Source: Phyllostachys edulis
Taxonomy: Eukaryota; Streptophyta; Magnoliopsida; Poales; Poaceae
Reading direction: 5' to 3'
NCBI GenBank assembly: GCA_036346405.1
Contig: CM070554.1
Location: forward strand, 44,539,058-44,603,057
Length of the DNA stretch: 64,000 nucleotides
Positions 10,389-21,395 of the stretch are shown here, one piece after another. The notes under the pieces were generated by a model, which was given only the letters and a program-made list of their open reading frames with translations, did not search any database and was not told the DNA's origin. The position numbers and the translations under genes were made by a program. The first letter of the stretch is position 1. Each line of letters opens with the position of its first letter.

Positions 10389-11136
10389 TAGTAGCGAGGA
10401 TGACTAAAGCAATTAGTCGAACCATCATGCCATGTCACTACGTAAGCGATGCTTCGTCATGCAGACTCTAATGTAGTTTTGGTTCTGTGTCTCCGCTAAG
10501 CCATCAAAGCAAGCCTATATTGCAAGTATGCCTCTTCTAGTGGAATCCCAAAAAGAACCATGTTTTAGGGCATCTTCATAATCACAACGAGCGTTCTCAA
10601 CCCCTTCAATCATATTCTGTATAAGCTTCACAAAGTACTTCATCGACTGCCTGCCTATATACGTGTATACGTTCAGACGACTTCATCGAGGAGAGACTCC
10701 ATGTTTTGTAATTTTCCTATACTCATTTTCTATATTTTCAAATTACTACAAATAGCGCTGAAACTGCGATGGAACCCTGATTTTGGAGAAAAGGAAACCC
10801 TCCTTTCCCTCCATGCCCTTATTTTACAAATCTCAGTGCCGATATTTTTTTTGAATCAAATATAATTAAATAATATTTAAATTTTAAAATTTTCAATTTT
10901 TTCATTCTTTTTTTTCAAAAATTTGCATTTTGGAGCAATGCCACCACCGCCAGACTCGCCATCGCGGGCGCCTGCCAGGTCGGCGGCAGGCACACTGCGC
11001 CTTAGTGGCGGGGCAGTCGCCATCGCCCCAACACCTGTGGTGCGTAATCGCTCACATGCCATTTTTGTAAATTATGGTGAGAGAGGGCTACTTTTGAAAT
11101 TAAATTTTACTATGGGCCAAAACAGTAAAAAATTCC
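10389..11136. other. unassigned stretch, no supported gene
   Basis: No convincing open frame. It holds the likely 3' end of the GRF-like gene, an AT-rich run (10840-10925), and a GC-rich island (10935-11060). The island reads GGCAGGCGCC / GGTCGGCGGCAGGCAC and GGCGATGGCGA on alternate strands and could form stems. It has the look of a decayed DNA element but no TIRs were identified. Confidence 0.4.
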
Positions 11137-11256
11137 AAAACGAGGAGAGCTGATGAGTTTGCACTCGCCCCCTTTTTGCCCCTCTGTCCTTCCCCCTCAA
11201 GGAGGCAGCATCAGATGCAAGGGATGAGGCCAAAGGCTGGCACACATTCTCTTAAT
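11137..11256 (+). repeat. copy of the lipoxygenase proximal upstream region
   Basis: This 120-bp segment (from CAAAACGAGGAGAGCTGATG to GCTGGCACACATTCTC) matches 29541-29661, directly upstream of the lipoxygenase TATA box, with only a handful of differences (for example GGAGGCAGC versus GGAAGCCGC). It is cut off at the left end of the gypsy element at 11261. It suggests a former tandem lipoxygenase copy or a captured promoter piece. Confidence 0.85.
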
Positions 11257-11260
11257 CCCC

Positions 11261-14200
11261 TGTAGGGACTTGGATTTGCATTCATAACCTTTGTGTATTA
11301 TGAGCTAGTCTTATGATCATTAGCTAGCTCATACAGTACAATTATCGGCAAATATCACATCCATACAAGCACACATATATAAACGAGTACTTAATTGTTA
11401 CAGAACATGGTAAATAGGCCTTAGAGCCAAATGTTTACAGGACAAGTCGACATGCCAATAAGTTCAGAGTGAAATAGTAACAAGAGAAAGCAGTAGTAGT
11501 TGCGGAAGAAATCAAAAGAGCGATGCCTCCATGCATTTGCCACAAGCAACCGACTAGGGCTAGGACCTAGTCATCGCCATGTACATCATTACTGTAGTCG
11601 GATGAATAGAAGTATCTATACACCGGGTCTTCTGCTTCGTAGTCTGAATCTACATATTTGAGCTTCCATGAGTTCGAAGATACTCAGCAAGCCCTAACCA
11701 CAAATGCAAGTTTATAGATGCAAAGCTTTCAAAGAAGGGGTTGTATGTTTATTTTAGCACAAAGTCAGTTTGCTCAAATACTATAATTATTTTCCAAACC
11801 TATGACTCAGCATGTTTAACTTCAAAACCAAAGATTCTTTCGTATAAGCAATCATTATCACGACCATGCTTAACCAGCATGACTCGATTCATGGCAATCA
11901 TGATTAACCAGCATGCCGCAGTTCTCAGCGGCCATGCTTCACCAGCATGTCGCAACTCCCATCGGCCATGCTTCACCAGCATGACCTGATTCCCAGTGAC
12001 CATGCTTAACCAGCATGTCACCGTTCCCAGAGACCATGCTTAACCATCATTACTCAAACCGGCAACCATACTTAACCTGGATGTTGCCATTCTCAACGGC
12101 CATGCTTAACCAGCATATCGCCAACCACAACCACCATGTTTACCCAACATATTTTTAGTTCACAATATTAATTTAATAAAACTAACCAGTGTGATTTTCT
12201 GCACAATGCTCATAACCGATGACATGGATATTCGAATAGATTTAAACACTCTACTGAGGTTGTACAACTTTACCCACAAGATATGACCAACTCATAATGT
12301 TGGCCATGACACGCTACCGTTGGCTTGTGATGGAGATGATCATAACAAGGCTTTTCCAATAGCTAGTACCGACACTAGACCCGCTCCGACGGGGAAACCC
12401 CTCAACGCTAGGACAGTGACCATTACAGGGCACCCCAAGAATGTCCTTAACCAGGTACATTTTCAATGAGGGACCCTCCGTTGTTAGGGAGTCACGGCCC
12501 TTAACCAGGGGCGAGGGTTTTCATGTCGAAAACTAAGTAAAATAATTGGCCAGGTCTATGCCATAATAGACTCGTGGTTGCACGGCTTAGGAGTTATAAA
12601 GCGACACATGATTCGGTCCTTAATCGACTCAGGCGAGACAATCCACAAACCCACTCGGGTGCACACTGCACCGATCTCAACCAACCACTCACCCAAGTCT
12701 CCACTATTTTTAAATATATTTTCCTATTTCCAGTGGTAACCCATGTTACCACACTAGGATTCAATTACATCCCAAGTTCTCGTTATGGCAATGTTTGTGT
12801 CATATTCATATTCAACTACTAAGCAGTGTCTAAGCACAACCAATAGTCATTTTGTTTAACCAACTGGTGTTGTAATCATGTAATAATTATCCTTAAGGTG
12901 ACAAGGTATAAAGGTTATCAACAATCAAGGAGGGGAATAATAATAATCAACCTTTGGCATAGCTAGGTATCAACCTTCGACATCACATTTCAAAAATAAT
13001 AATAAGCATGCAATTATACTTTGAAGTGAAATATTTTGCATTTAAAATGTAGGTTCAACATGATCAAAGGACTTGCCTTGCTTAAATGTGGATGGGTCTT
13101 GCTCATGGCTTGAAGAAGTGACAAGGTCTTCGGCGATGTTGGAATCTATTTAACACCAATAAATTCAACTTAAATTCAAATGAACTCTAAAAATTATGAT
13201 TTTGGTACTGTTGGAACAATCTTAAATTTAGATAAATCTAGAAATAAAAATAAACTCATTTGGATTTAAAATGAGGGAGAACGAGCTCTCCAAAGTTTGA
13301 CACACGTGGGTCCCGCTGGGATTTTCTTTTTATTTTTCACTTAATTTTCTTACAGAAATGTTCTGTGACTGACATGTGGGGTCCACTATGGTTTTTATTT
13401 TCCTTTCTATTTATTTGTATTCAGGAAAATCCCGAGAGACTGACAAGTGGGGCCACGGTCCAATGGATTAGTCCATGCGGCTGCGCGCGGGGCTTGGGGA
13501 ACACTGGTCAACAGCTAGGGTCGATAGACTAGGTCTACGCACATATTACCTAAACCTACGATTTAATTAAGTTCCTAATGCCGTCGGGCCCACTCATCAT
13601 ACACTCATGAACTAACTAATTAACATTAACTAATCAATAGATTTAACTAACCACGGCCACATGGTAGTGCCACGTCATCCTCCTCCTCAAAACAAAGGAG
13701 CAAACAAAGACGCCATCACCACCCGGGTTTGAGCTCGTTGCTGGCGAGCTGGGGCAAGGCGACAACCCAGGACTGGCAAAATGGAATGTTGTGGCACGGG
13801 CGACGCTATTGATTGCAATGGTGCGATGGCGAGGTCGGTAGTGGAGCTACTGTGCATAGAGGAAACTATGCAACGAAGCCAAAAGCTAGCAACTAATGCT
13901 CGGGTGAGCACCTGCACGTTACTAGGGTGCTACACACTGCGGTGGCATGACTAGACGGTGCTCGGGATGGCAAAGTCTACGGCAGCCGATAGCAAGGAAG
14001 AAGGAGCTCGCAACCCGGGGGGGTTACAGAGGCTAAGCAACTACATCGTCTACCCAAATAAGTTTGCAAAAACTAGGGATGCGAATTGACATGAAGAAGA
14101 AGGGCAATGGCTTATCGAAGAAATAGGTTAGCTAGGCCGTGCGCGGGGGAAGAAAAAGGAGGAGGTAGGCGCTGGCGAACTAGGCCGAGGCGGCGTGAGC

Positions 14201-14486
14201 GGGTCAGGGGGAGAGAGGGGATGGGCTAGTGAGGTGGGTTGCGGCCCGAGGGGATGGAGAGGGAAGGAAAATATTTGAATTTTGTTTGAGATTTTTCAGG
14301 AATGAATTTGATTTGGAATTCAAATTCATAGGGGTTTTAGCACTTCAATTTACTTATAGATTTTTATTAGATTAATTTGGGGAAATTTTTTTATTTAACT
14401 TTTGAAATGCACCCAAGTTTTTGGAATTTCACAAAATGCAACAAAAGTTTTTGAAAATCCATAAAATTCATGTAACTTTCCAAATG
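11261..14486 (-). mobile_element. left (3') LTR of the minus-strand gypsy element
   Basis: It is about 3.2 kb. The outer end begins TGTAGGGACTTGGATTTGC; the inner end is set by the PPT complement at 14487-14500. It contains a 34-bp tandem array (11864-12150) and the shared LTR module (12196-12280). The section 13289-14130 aligns with 19787-20530 of the other LTR. Confidence 0.8.
11864..12150. repeat. 34-bp tandem repeat, about 8.5 copies, with CATGCTTAACCAGCATG core
   Basis: Successive units run CATGCTTCACCAGCATGTCG plus CAACTCCCATCGGC (34 bp), with C/A and T/C variation. Each core is an imperfect inverted repeat (CATGCT...AGCATG), so every unit can form a small hairpin. The array is missing from the partner LTR because of the 1.5-kb deletion there. 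Confidence 0.9.
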
Positions 14487-14500
14487 TACCCCCTTAAAAA
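14487..14500 (-). other. polypurine tract of the minus-strand gypsy element
   Basis: The complement reads TTTTTAAGGGGG next to the left LTR. It is preceded on the minus strand by GATGAGATTC, just as the PPT of the 44-kb element is preceded by GTCGAGATTCC. This fixes element orientation and the inner LTR edge. Confidence 0.75.
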
Positions 14501-17500
14501 GAATCTCATCCCCGAGATTCAGGTTGGTCGGTGAAGAGGTACGGGAATTCGGTCTTCAGGGCTTTTTCTGGCTCCCATGTAGCTTCCATTTCGGTGTGGT
14601 TGCTCCGTAAGATCTTGTAGAAACGAATCATTCGCCTTTGTGTCTGGTGATCGGCCACTTCAAGAATCTTCACTAGGTACTCCTGGTAGGTAAGGTCGAG
14701 CTCTAGAGCAACTATCTCTGACGGCGTTTGCTCTTCTAGGACTCCAAGACATTTCTTCGATTACAACACATGGAACATGTTGTGGATATCGACTATCTCT
14801 GGTGGAAGCTCTAGTTAATAGGAGACTTCTCCACACTTGGCGATGATCGGGTATGGTCCGATGTATCGTGGTTCTAACTTGCCACGAACCATAAATCGTT
14901 TCATGCCTCTTAGGGGTGAAACCTTAAGATAGACAAAATCTTCGATCTCGAAGCTCAAATATCACCGACGATGGTTGGCGTAGCTCTTCTACCTAGATTG
15001 GGCTGCCTTATGTTTTTCTCGAATTAGTTGTACTTGTTGTTCAGTTTCTTTCAGCATTTTTGGTCCAACAGCAGTGTGCTCCCCTGTCTCTTACCATAGG
15101 AGAGGTGTTCTACATTTCCTGCCATAGAGGGCCTTGAATGGGGATATTTGCAGACTAGCTTGATAGCTATTGTTGTAGGAGAACTCTACATAAGATAGAA
15201 TTTTCTCCCAATTGTCACTGAAGGTGAGCGCACAAGCGCATAGCATGTCTTCTAAAATCCGGTTCGTCCTTTCTATCTGTCCATCTATTTGAGAATGATA
15301 AGCAGTGCTGAAAGCTAGGTAGGTTCCTAGGGACTTGACCAGAATCACGAAGTGAACTGGGCTCTACGATCTGACACAATCCGTTTAGAAACTACATGTA
15401 GGCGTACTATGTAGATCATGTACAACTCTGCCTATTTGCTTTCTCCGTATGTGGACTTGACTGAAATAAAGTGAGCTACTTTGGTCAATCTATCCACAAT
15501 GACCCATATAGAATCATATCATGTTCGTGTCTTTGGCAGACCGGTGATAAAATCCATACCAACTTCTTCTCATTTCCATTATTGGACCTTCAATTGTTAC
15601 AGTAGACCTGCAGGTCTTTAGTGCTTGGCCTTACCCTGTGGCATATATCACATGCAATCACATACTCAGCTACATCCTTTTTCATCCGGGGCCACCAATA
15701 TCTTTCCATTAGATCCTGGTACATCTTATTGCTCCTAGGGTGGATTGAGTATGCAGACTCGTGTGCTTCCTTGTGAATCAAGGCCTTGATGTCTGGGGTC
15801 CCTAGCACACATATGCGCCCAAACATAATGTGCCATGTTTATCTAGGGTGAATCCTAAGGCTTTACCTTTCTCCAAGTACTTTTTAATTTCAAGACATCC
15901 TTGTCATTCTCCTAAGCTTCTCTAATCTGCTCTTCATGCGAAGGTTGAACTTCCATCATGGCGATGTGTCCTTGATTTACCAGTTCCAAATTGAGTTGAT
16001 TAGACTCCTTATGTAGCTTTGGCTGGTGTTCATTGACCATAGCAGTGTTGCAATAAGCTTTCCTACTCAAGGCATCTGCTACCACATTAGCTTTATCAGG
16101 GTTGTAGTGAATACCAAGGTCATAATCTTTGATTAACTATAACCATCCCCTTTTCCTTAAGTTTAGTTCTAATTGGGTAAAGATTTATTTCAAACACTTG
16201 TGATCGGTGTATATCTCACAGCAATTACTAATGAGGTAATGTCATCATATCTTTAAGGCATGAACTACCGATGTTAACTCCAAGTCATGGATTGGGTAAT
16301 ACTGATCATGTGGTCTTAGCTATCTAGAAGTATAAGACACTACTTTTCCTTCTTACATTAGTACACATCCAAGTCCTTGTCATGACGAATCACAATAGAT
16401 ATCAAAGTTCTTTTGGATGTCTAGTAGTACTAACACTAGGGAAAAAAATTAACTTCTTCGTTAACTCTTGGAAACTCTGTTCATAGTTCTCAATCAAAGC
16501 AAACTTCTTTTCCTTTTTGACTGACTGGATCAAGGGTCTTGTCACCTTAGAGAATCCTTAGATGAAGCGTTGGTAATAACCGGCTAATCCAAAGAAACTC
16601 CGAACCTCGGTTACTGATGTGCGTCGCCTCCAATTGAGAACTAACTCCACTTTGGATGGATCTACAGTAACTCCTACAACTGATATAACATGTCCTGGGA
16701 AGGCAACTTCCTTTAGTCAAACTTCACACTTTCTAAATGTGGCATAAAGCTAGTGTTCACTAAGTTCTTCCAGAACTAGGCTTAGATGTTCCTTATGCTC
16801 TTAATTGGTCTTGGAAAATATCATAATGTTGTCGATGAAGACCACTACAAACTTGTCTAGATATTCTATGAATTTTTTATTCATCAAATTCATGAAGTAT
16901 ACAGGGGTATTGGTCAATCCAAATGACATAATTGTAAATTCATACAATCCATATTGAGTTGAAAAGGTTGTCCTGGGAATATCTCCCTACTTGATTTTTC
17001 AACTTATGATAGTTTGATTGCAATTCTATCTTGGAAAATACACAGACTCCTTTGAGTTGGTCAAAGAGATCATCGATCTTGGGAAGATGATACTTATTCT
17101 TGATAGTGACTTCATTGAGAGGTCGATAGTCCACACACATCTGCATGGTGATGTCCTTCTTCTTTAGAACAACATCGATGATCCTCATGGAGACGAACTT
17201 GGTCTCACAAATCCTATATCCTGAAGGTCTCTTATTTGCTTCTTCAATTCTTCTAATTCATTAGTGGGTATTCTATAAGGTCTCTTGGCTATAGGAGTAG
17301 TGTCTCGTACCAATTCTATGATGAACTCCAGATCTCTATTAGGCGGCATGCCTGGTAGGCCTTCTGGGAAAACATCTAGGTATTCCCTTATTATGTGTAC
17401 ATCCTCAATAATAAGCTCTTCAAGTTGTAGACTGCACAAGCTTAGCAAAATGGGGTTCTAGCGATTAAGGTAACTTCAACTCCTTGGGTGTTGATTAGGG

Positions 17501-18830
17501 TCACTGCCCTGTCAGCACATCAGATCTGACCCTGATGTTGGGTCACCCAATCCATTCCCAAGATTGCATCTAGGGTTGGGGAATCCATTAGCATTAAGCT
17601 GGTTAGGAATTCTACTCCTTTTATCAGAATCTGGGTGTGGCTTACTAAATGGGCTCTCATTTTACCACTAGGTGATTGAACTAACATGGGGTTCTTAAGC
17701 AGAAACACTAGCATTTGATGCCTTTAAACAAAATTACTATAAATGAACAAATGCAAAGCTCCAGAATAAAAAAGAATTGTGGCAGGTACTGAGTTGACAA
17801 AAATATACCCAACACAACATATGAAGCTTCCTAGGCTTCCTCAGTAGTGACATGTGGTTGACATGCCCTCGTCCAAAAGCTGGTCTGGCGGTTGGTCGTG
17901 TCTAGGCTGGTCCAAGAGCTACTGCTGGTGTCATTAGGGTTCTAGATGGTGGTGGTTGGATTGGTCCTAACTGGCATCTGCATCTTTTGGGTGGCATCTA
18001 CTAGCATAGTATCCCTTTTTCTCCACAGTGGTAGTATGTGACTCCAGCAGCTGAGCTATTGCCTGTCTACTGATGGCTTCCCTGATTTGGGTTGCAGAAT
18101 ACGGGGTTAGTAGGACGCGGTGCTGCGGCTAGTGCTCTGAGCGGGGTGGTAGGGATGAATCTGCCAGGAATGAAAGATCCTCCTCGACGTCTCTGGGAAA
18201 TGCTCGGGTGAAATCCTTGTTGCGGCATCAGTCTCTTGCGGTTGCTCTCGAAAGTCTTGCTCTTGTTCTCCACTACCAGGGCTTTGTCCACCAGGTGCTG
18301 GAAGTCGGTGAAGTCATTGGAAGACAGTTGTAAGCTGATTCCTTCAAGCAATCCATCCATGGGCCTTTCCTGTTTCTGCTCATCATCCTCGATATATGTG
18401 GAAGCATATCGGGATAGCTGCTTGAACTTGGTAAGGTACCCATGGACTAACATGTTCCCTTGCTTGAGTTCACAGAACTCCTTCTTCTTCAGCCAGGGGT
18501 TCCATAGACTCCATGGAGCTCTACCAGCGTGGTCCTTATGGCTTCCTCTTATGCGATCGCGAAGCAGGCAAAGTGAATGACTGTAGCATCCCTTTCGTTG
18601 GCGGTGTCACAGGACTGAGTTGGTTGGTCCAACTATCCAGTGTAAGGGTGGAAGCGGAAGACAATTCCCTCCAACTCCGAGCGATGAGCGCTACACAGAC
18701 GGAGCATCTCAATGCAGGATGTCTCTTGGATGCCGTCCTCGAAGGTGATACTCTTGGCTGAATATTGGTGGGGGGCAATTGGCTCTTGCGTTGTGGCGGG
18801 AGTAGATGGTTATCTTGCATTGTACTCCAT
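14500..18830 (-). pseudogene. gag-pol pseudogene of the minus-strand chromovirus
   Basis: Fragments read on the minus strand are: gag (about 18820-18067, with YLTKFKQLSRYA) and a damaged zinc knuckle YYHCGEKGYYASRC near 18040-18000, its first Cys and its His both replaced by Tyr. They continue with a protease-end motif AILGMDWV (17560) and RT (17448-16800, VDYRPLNEVTIKNKYHLPKIDDLFDQL). The integrase follows (15826-15091, zinc-binding CDICH and core SFNNSYQASL-like block), then the IN C-terminal GPYPII block (about 14870) and a chromodomain (about 14650-14530, KILRSNHTEMEATWE). RT motif A has Glu for the catalytic Asp (SKIELQS) and motif C reads FIDN instead of F/YVDD. With many stops as well, it cannot be autonomous. 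Confidence 0.85.
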
Positions 18831-19185
18831 GACTTATCCTGTCAACTACCCAGTTGGTACCTCAGTAGAGTTGCCTCTCATAGCCTCCCAAGGTCTGCAG
18901 TAGCCTTCAAAGCTCTACGGCGTATCTTACAGTACGCTCACCATAGGTATGCAGAATCGGCATCTACAAAGAAATTGGGGGAGCAGAAAGAGGTCAATAA
19001 ATTGATTTAATGAGCTTAATGGAAGTAAGACAAGAGTGATACACTAAGAGTAAGATGAAGAAACATAAGTAGAAAGATTATATATATTTTTGTTGCAGTG
19101 ATTTTGGTTCAAGAAAATATGCATTTTCAAACAAAATCCTTGTACTAACGGCCATTCTAACTATGGTTTAACCTACAGTCAGTAT

Positions 19186-19237
19186 GGCTCTGATACCACC
19201 ATTGGTTTAACCTACGGTCAGTGTGGCTCTGATACCA
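19186..19237 (-). other. duplicated primer-binding site (tRNA-Met), two tandem copies
   Basis: GGCTCTGATACCA, the complement of TGGTATCAGAGCC, occurs at 19186-19198 and again at 19225-19237, inside a 39-bp direct duplication (GGTTTAACCTAC(A/G)GTCAGT). The second copy is the one next to the right LTR, as expected for a PBS. Confidence 0.85.
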
Positions 19238-19243
19238 CCTCTA

Positions 19244-20530
19244 TGGGAACCCGGATTTGCATCCAAAACCCTTTGCGTATTCTAAGCTAATCCCATGATC
19301 AGTAGCTAGCTCACACAGTATAGTTATTGGCGAATATCACATCCATACAAGTACATACATAAACGAGTAGTTAATTATTATAGAACATGGTAAATAGAAC
19401 TTAGGGCCAAAAGGTTACAGGATAGGCCGACATACCAATAAGTATAGAGTGAAATAGTAACAGTGGAAAGTTGTAGTAGGAGCAGAAAGAAAATCAAAAG
19501 AGTGGGGCCTCCATGCATTTGCCACTGGAAACCGACTGGCGCTAGGACCTAGTTATCGTCGTCTTCATCGTTACCGTAGCCGGATGTATAGAAGTATCCA
19601 TACACCGAGTCTTCTACTTTGTAGTCTGAATCCACATATTTGAGCAACCATGAGTATGAAGGTACTCAGCAAGACCTCACAGCAAATGCCAGTTTATAGA
19701 TGCAAGACTTCCAAAGGAGAGTTGTATGTTTATTTTAGTACAAAACCAGTTTTCTCAAATGCAATAATTATTTTCCAAAGCATGAGCTCTCCAAAGTTTG
19801 ACACAAGAGAAATTCCAAAAAATCTAAATTTTCTAACTGGTGGGTCCCGATGGGATTTCCTTTTTTCCATTTTGTTTTATTACAGAAATCTACTGTGACA
19901 GACAGGTGGGATCTATTGGGGTTTTTATTTTATTTTCTTTTTATTTGTATTAAGGAAAGTTCCAAAAGACTAACAGGTGGGGCCACGGTCCAATGAACTT
20001 GGTCCATGCGACTGCGCCTGAGCTTGGGGCTCACTGGTCAATGGCTAGGGTATGTAGACTAGGTCTACACACTTATTACCTAACCCTACAGTTTAATTAA
20101 GTACCTAATTGTGCACTTGTCATACACTTATTAACGTTAACTAATCACCGGCTTTAACTAACAGTGGTCACGTGGCGGTGCCACATCATCATCCAACTCA
20201 GAACAGAGGAGCGAATAGAGACACCACAGCCGCTTTGGCTTGAGCTCGTCGCCGGCGAGGTGGCGGAGCTACTGTGCGCAGTGTAAACTACACAACGAAG
20301 CCAAAAGCTAGCAATTCACTCTCAGATGAGGAACTATGCGCTACTGGGGTGCTATACACGGCGGCAGCACAACTAGACAGTGCTCGGGACGGCTAAGTCT
20401 ACAACGGCCAACAACGAGGAAGACGGAGCTCGCGGCGGTAGTGCTAGAGAAGCTTAGGAACTACGTCATATAGCCTAATAAGTTTGCAAAAACTAGGGAC
20501 ACGAATTAACACGAAGAAGAAGGGAAACAA
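19244..20530 (-). mobile_element. right (5') LTR of the minus-strand gypsy element, internally deleted and truncated
   Basis: 19244-19780 aligns with 11261-11796 of the left LTR, then jumps to the equivalent of 13287 (GAGCTCTCCAAAGTTTGACAC). About 1.5 kb, including the 34-bp array and the shared LTR module, is therefore missing. Alignment stops near 20530, where hAT-related sequence begins. Confidence 0.8.
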
Positions 20531-20534
20531 CTTA

Positions 20535-20974
20535 CTAGAAGCGGAGTAGAGGAGTTGGAGCATGGTGGTGGCCAGGGATGGTACGACCCAGCTCACACGA
20601 ATAGCGACGAAGGAGGATGAGGAGGTAGCGGTGGCGACGTGCAGCGAAGGACAACGTGGCACGGCGGCGGGCGCGACGAAGGCGCGGCCGGTTGTGGAGG
20701 AGGAGGAGGTGGCGGTGGCGGCTAGGCGCGGAGGCGGCGGGATGGGGAGGAAGAAGTCGTTTAGCTGGGCTGCACCCATGCCGTGCATGGCCCGTCAAGT
20801 TTATCATTCCCACGCCGGCCTGGCACAACCCAAGAGATCAGCATGTCATTCCTGGGTCAACACCCCGGCCCATAGTCCAACATGGCACGACCTGTTTAGT
20901 TAGCCGATCCAACCGTATCTTGTCTAATCGGGCCCGTGTCAAGCTAGACTGGGTCGCCCATTTGGCCACCTCTA
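20535..20974. mobile_element. hAT-related non-autonomous fragment
   Basis: The right end reads GCCCATTTGGCCACCTCTA (20956-20974), the same terminus as the hAT element ending at 41965. The preceding stretch shares GGCACAACC/GACCTGTTTA..TTAG and CCGGCC words with that element. A weak TAGAGG at about 20547 might be the left end. No 8-bp target duplication was found. GGA/GGC-rich DNA at 20560-20760 yields spurious long frames on both strands. Confidence 0.55.
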
Positions 20975-21290
20975 CTCCAAAATTTGTCATCCCAATAAAA
21001 AAATCATTTCCTATGCTCAACAAAAAAAAAATCTTTCATATGTTTTACAGAAGCCTTAAACCATTATATCTTGGGAACCATTGCTATTAATTTTCTTAAT
21101 GGTACTCCATGTTGTATTAAAAAAATAGATGAAATTGTACCAGATGGCAGACAAAGTCTAAAAGGACAAAAGAGTAGCAACTTATGAAGACCCTGCAATG
21201 GGTGTTCAAGAAGCCGAGGGATTTTCTGCGCTACTAAGAGATGTTGAAAGCCATGGAGAGTTGAATGGTCAGCTGCCAAGGAGCACCAAG
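20975..21290. other. unassigned AT-rich spacer
   Basis: Contains two long A runs and no supported frame or recognisable element end. It lies between the hAT fragment and the LTR fragment starting TGTAACACCC at 21291. Confidence 0.3.
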
Positions 21291-21395
21291 TGTAACACCC
21301 TGTCACAAAATCCGCTCAATGCTCGCCCAATTGTGGGATGTACCCACGCACACATAGTATCCTACTTATACTTTCATCCTCGCTTCGTATAAAAG
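21291..21395 (-). mobile_element. LTR end fragment (TGTAACACCC...), interrupted
   Basis: It matches 24805-24912 in order (TGTAACA(C/A)CCTG, CTCAATGCTC, CACACATAG, CTTCGCTTCGT). In minus orientation these are LTR 3' ends. This copy is broken at 21396 by another LTR of the 59-kb type. Confidence 0.6.

Larger units (their letters stand above)
11261..20530 (-). mobile_element. decayed minus-strand Ty3/gypsy chromovirus (Del/Tekay-type)
   Basis: The order on the minus strand is right LTR (5'), PBS, gag, protease, RT, RNase H, integrase, chromodomain, PPT, left LTR (3'). The two LTRs match at their outer starts (GGATTTGCATCC...) and through GAGCTCTCCAAAGTTTGACACA. The right LTR has lost about 1.5 kb and its outer end, so no target duplication can be scored. 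The coding region is full of stops and lost catalytic residues. The element interrupts DNA that contains the copied lipoxygenase upstream region. Confidence 0.85.

Noticed and set aside
10923..11153. small GC-rich frame starting MHFGAMPPPPDS
   Set aside because: Low-complexity Pro/Ala content in an island with stem-forming words; no splice context or family.
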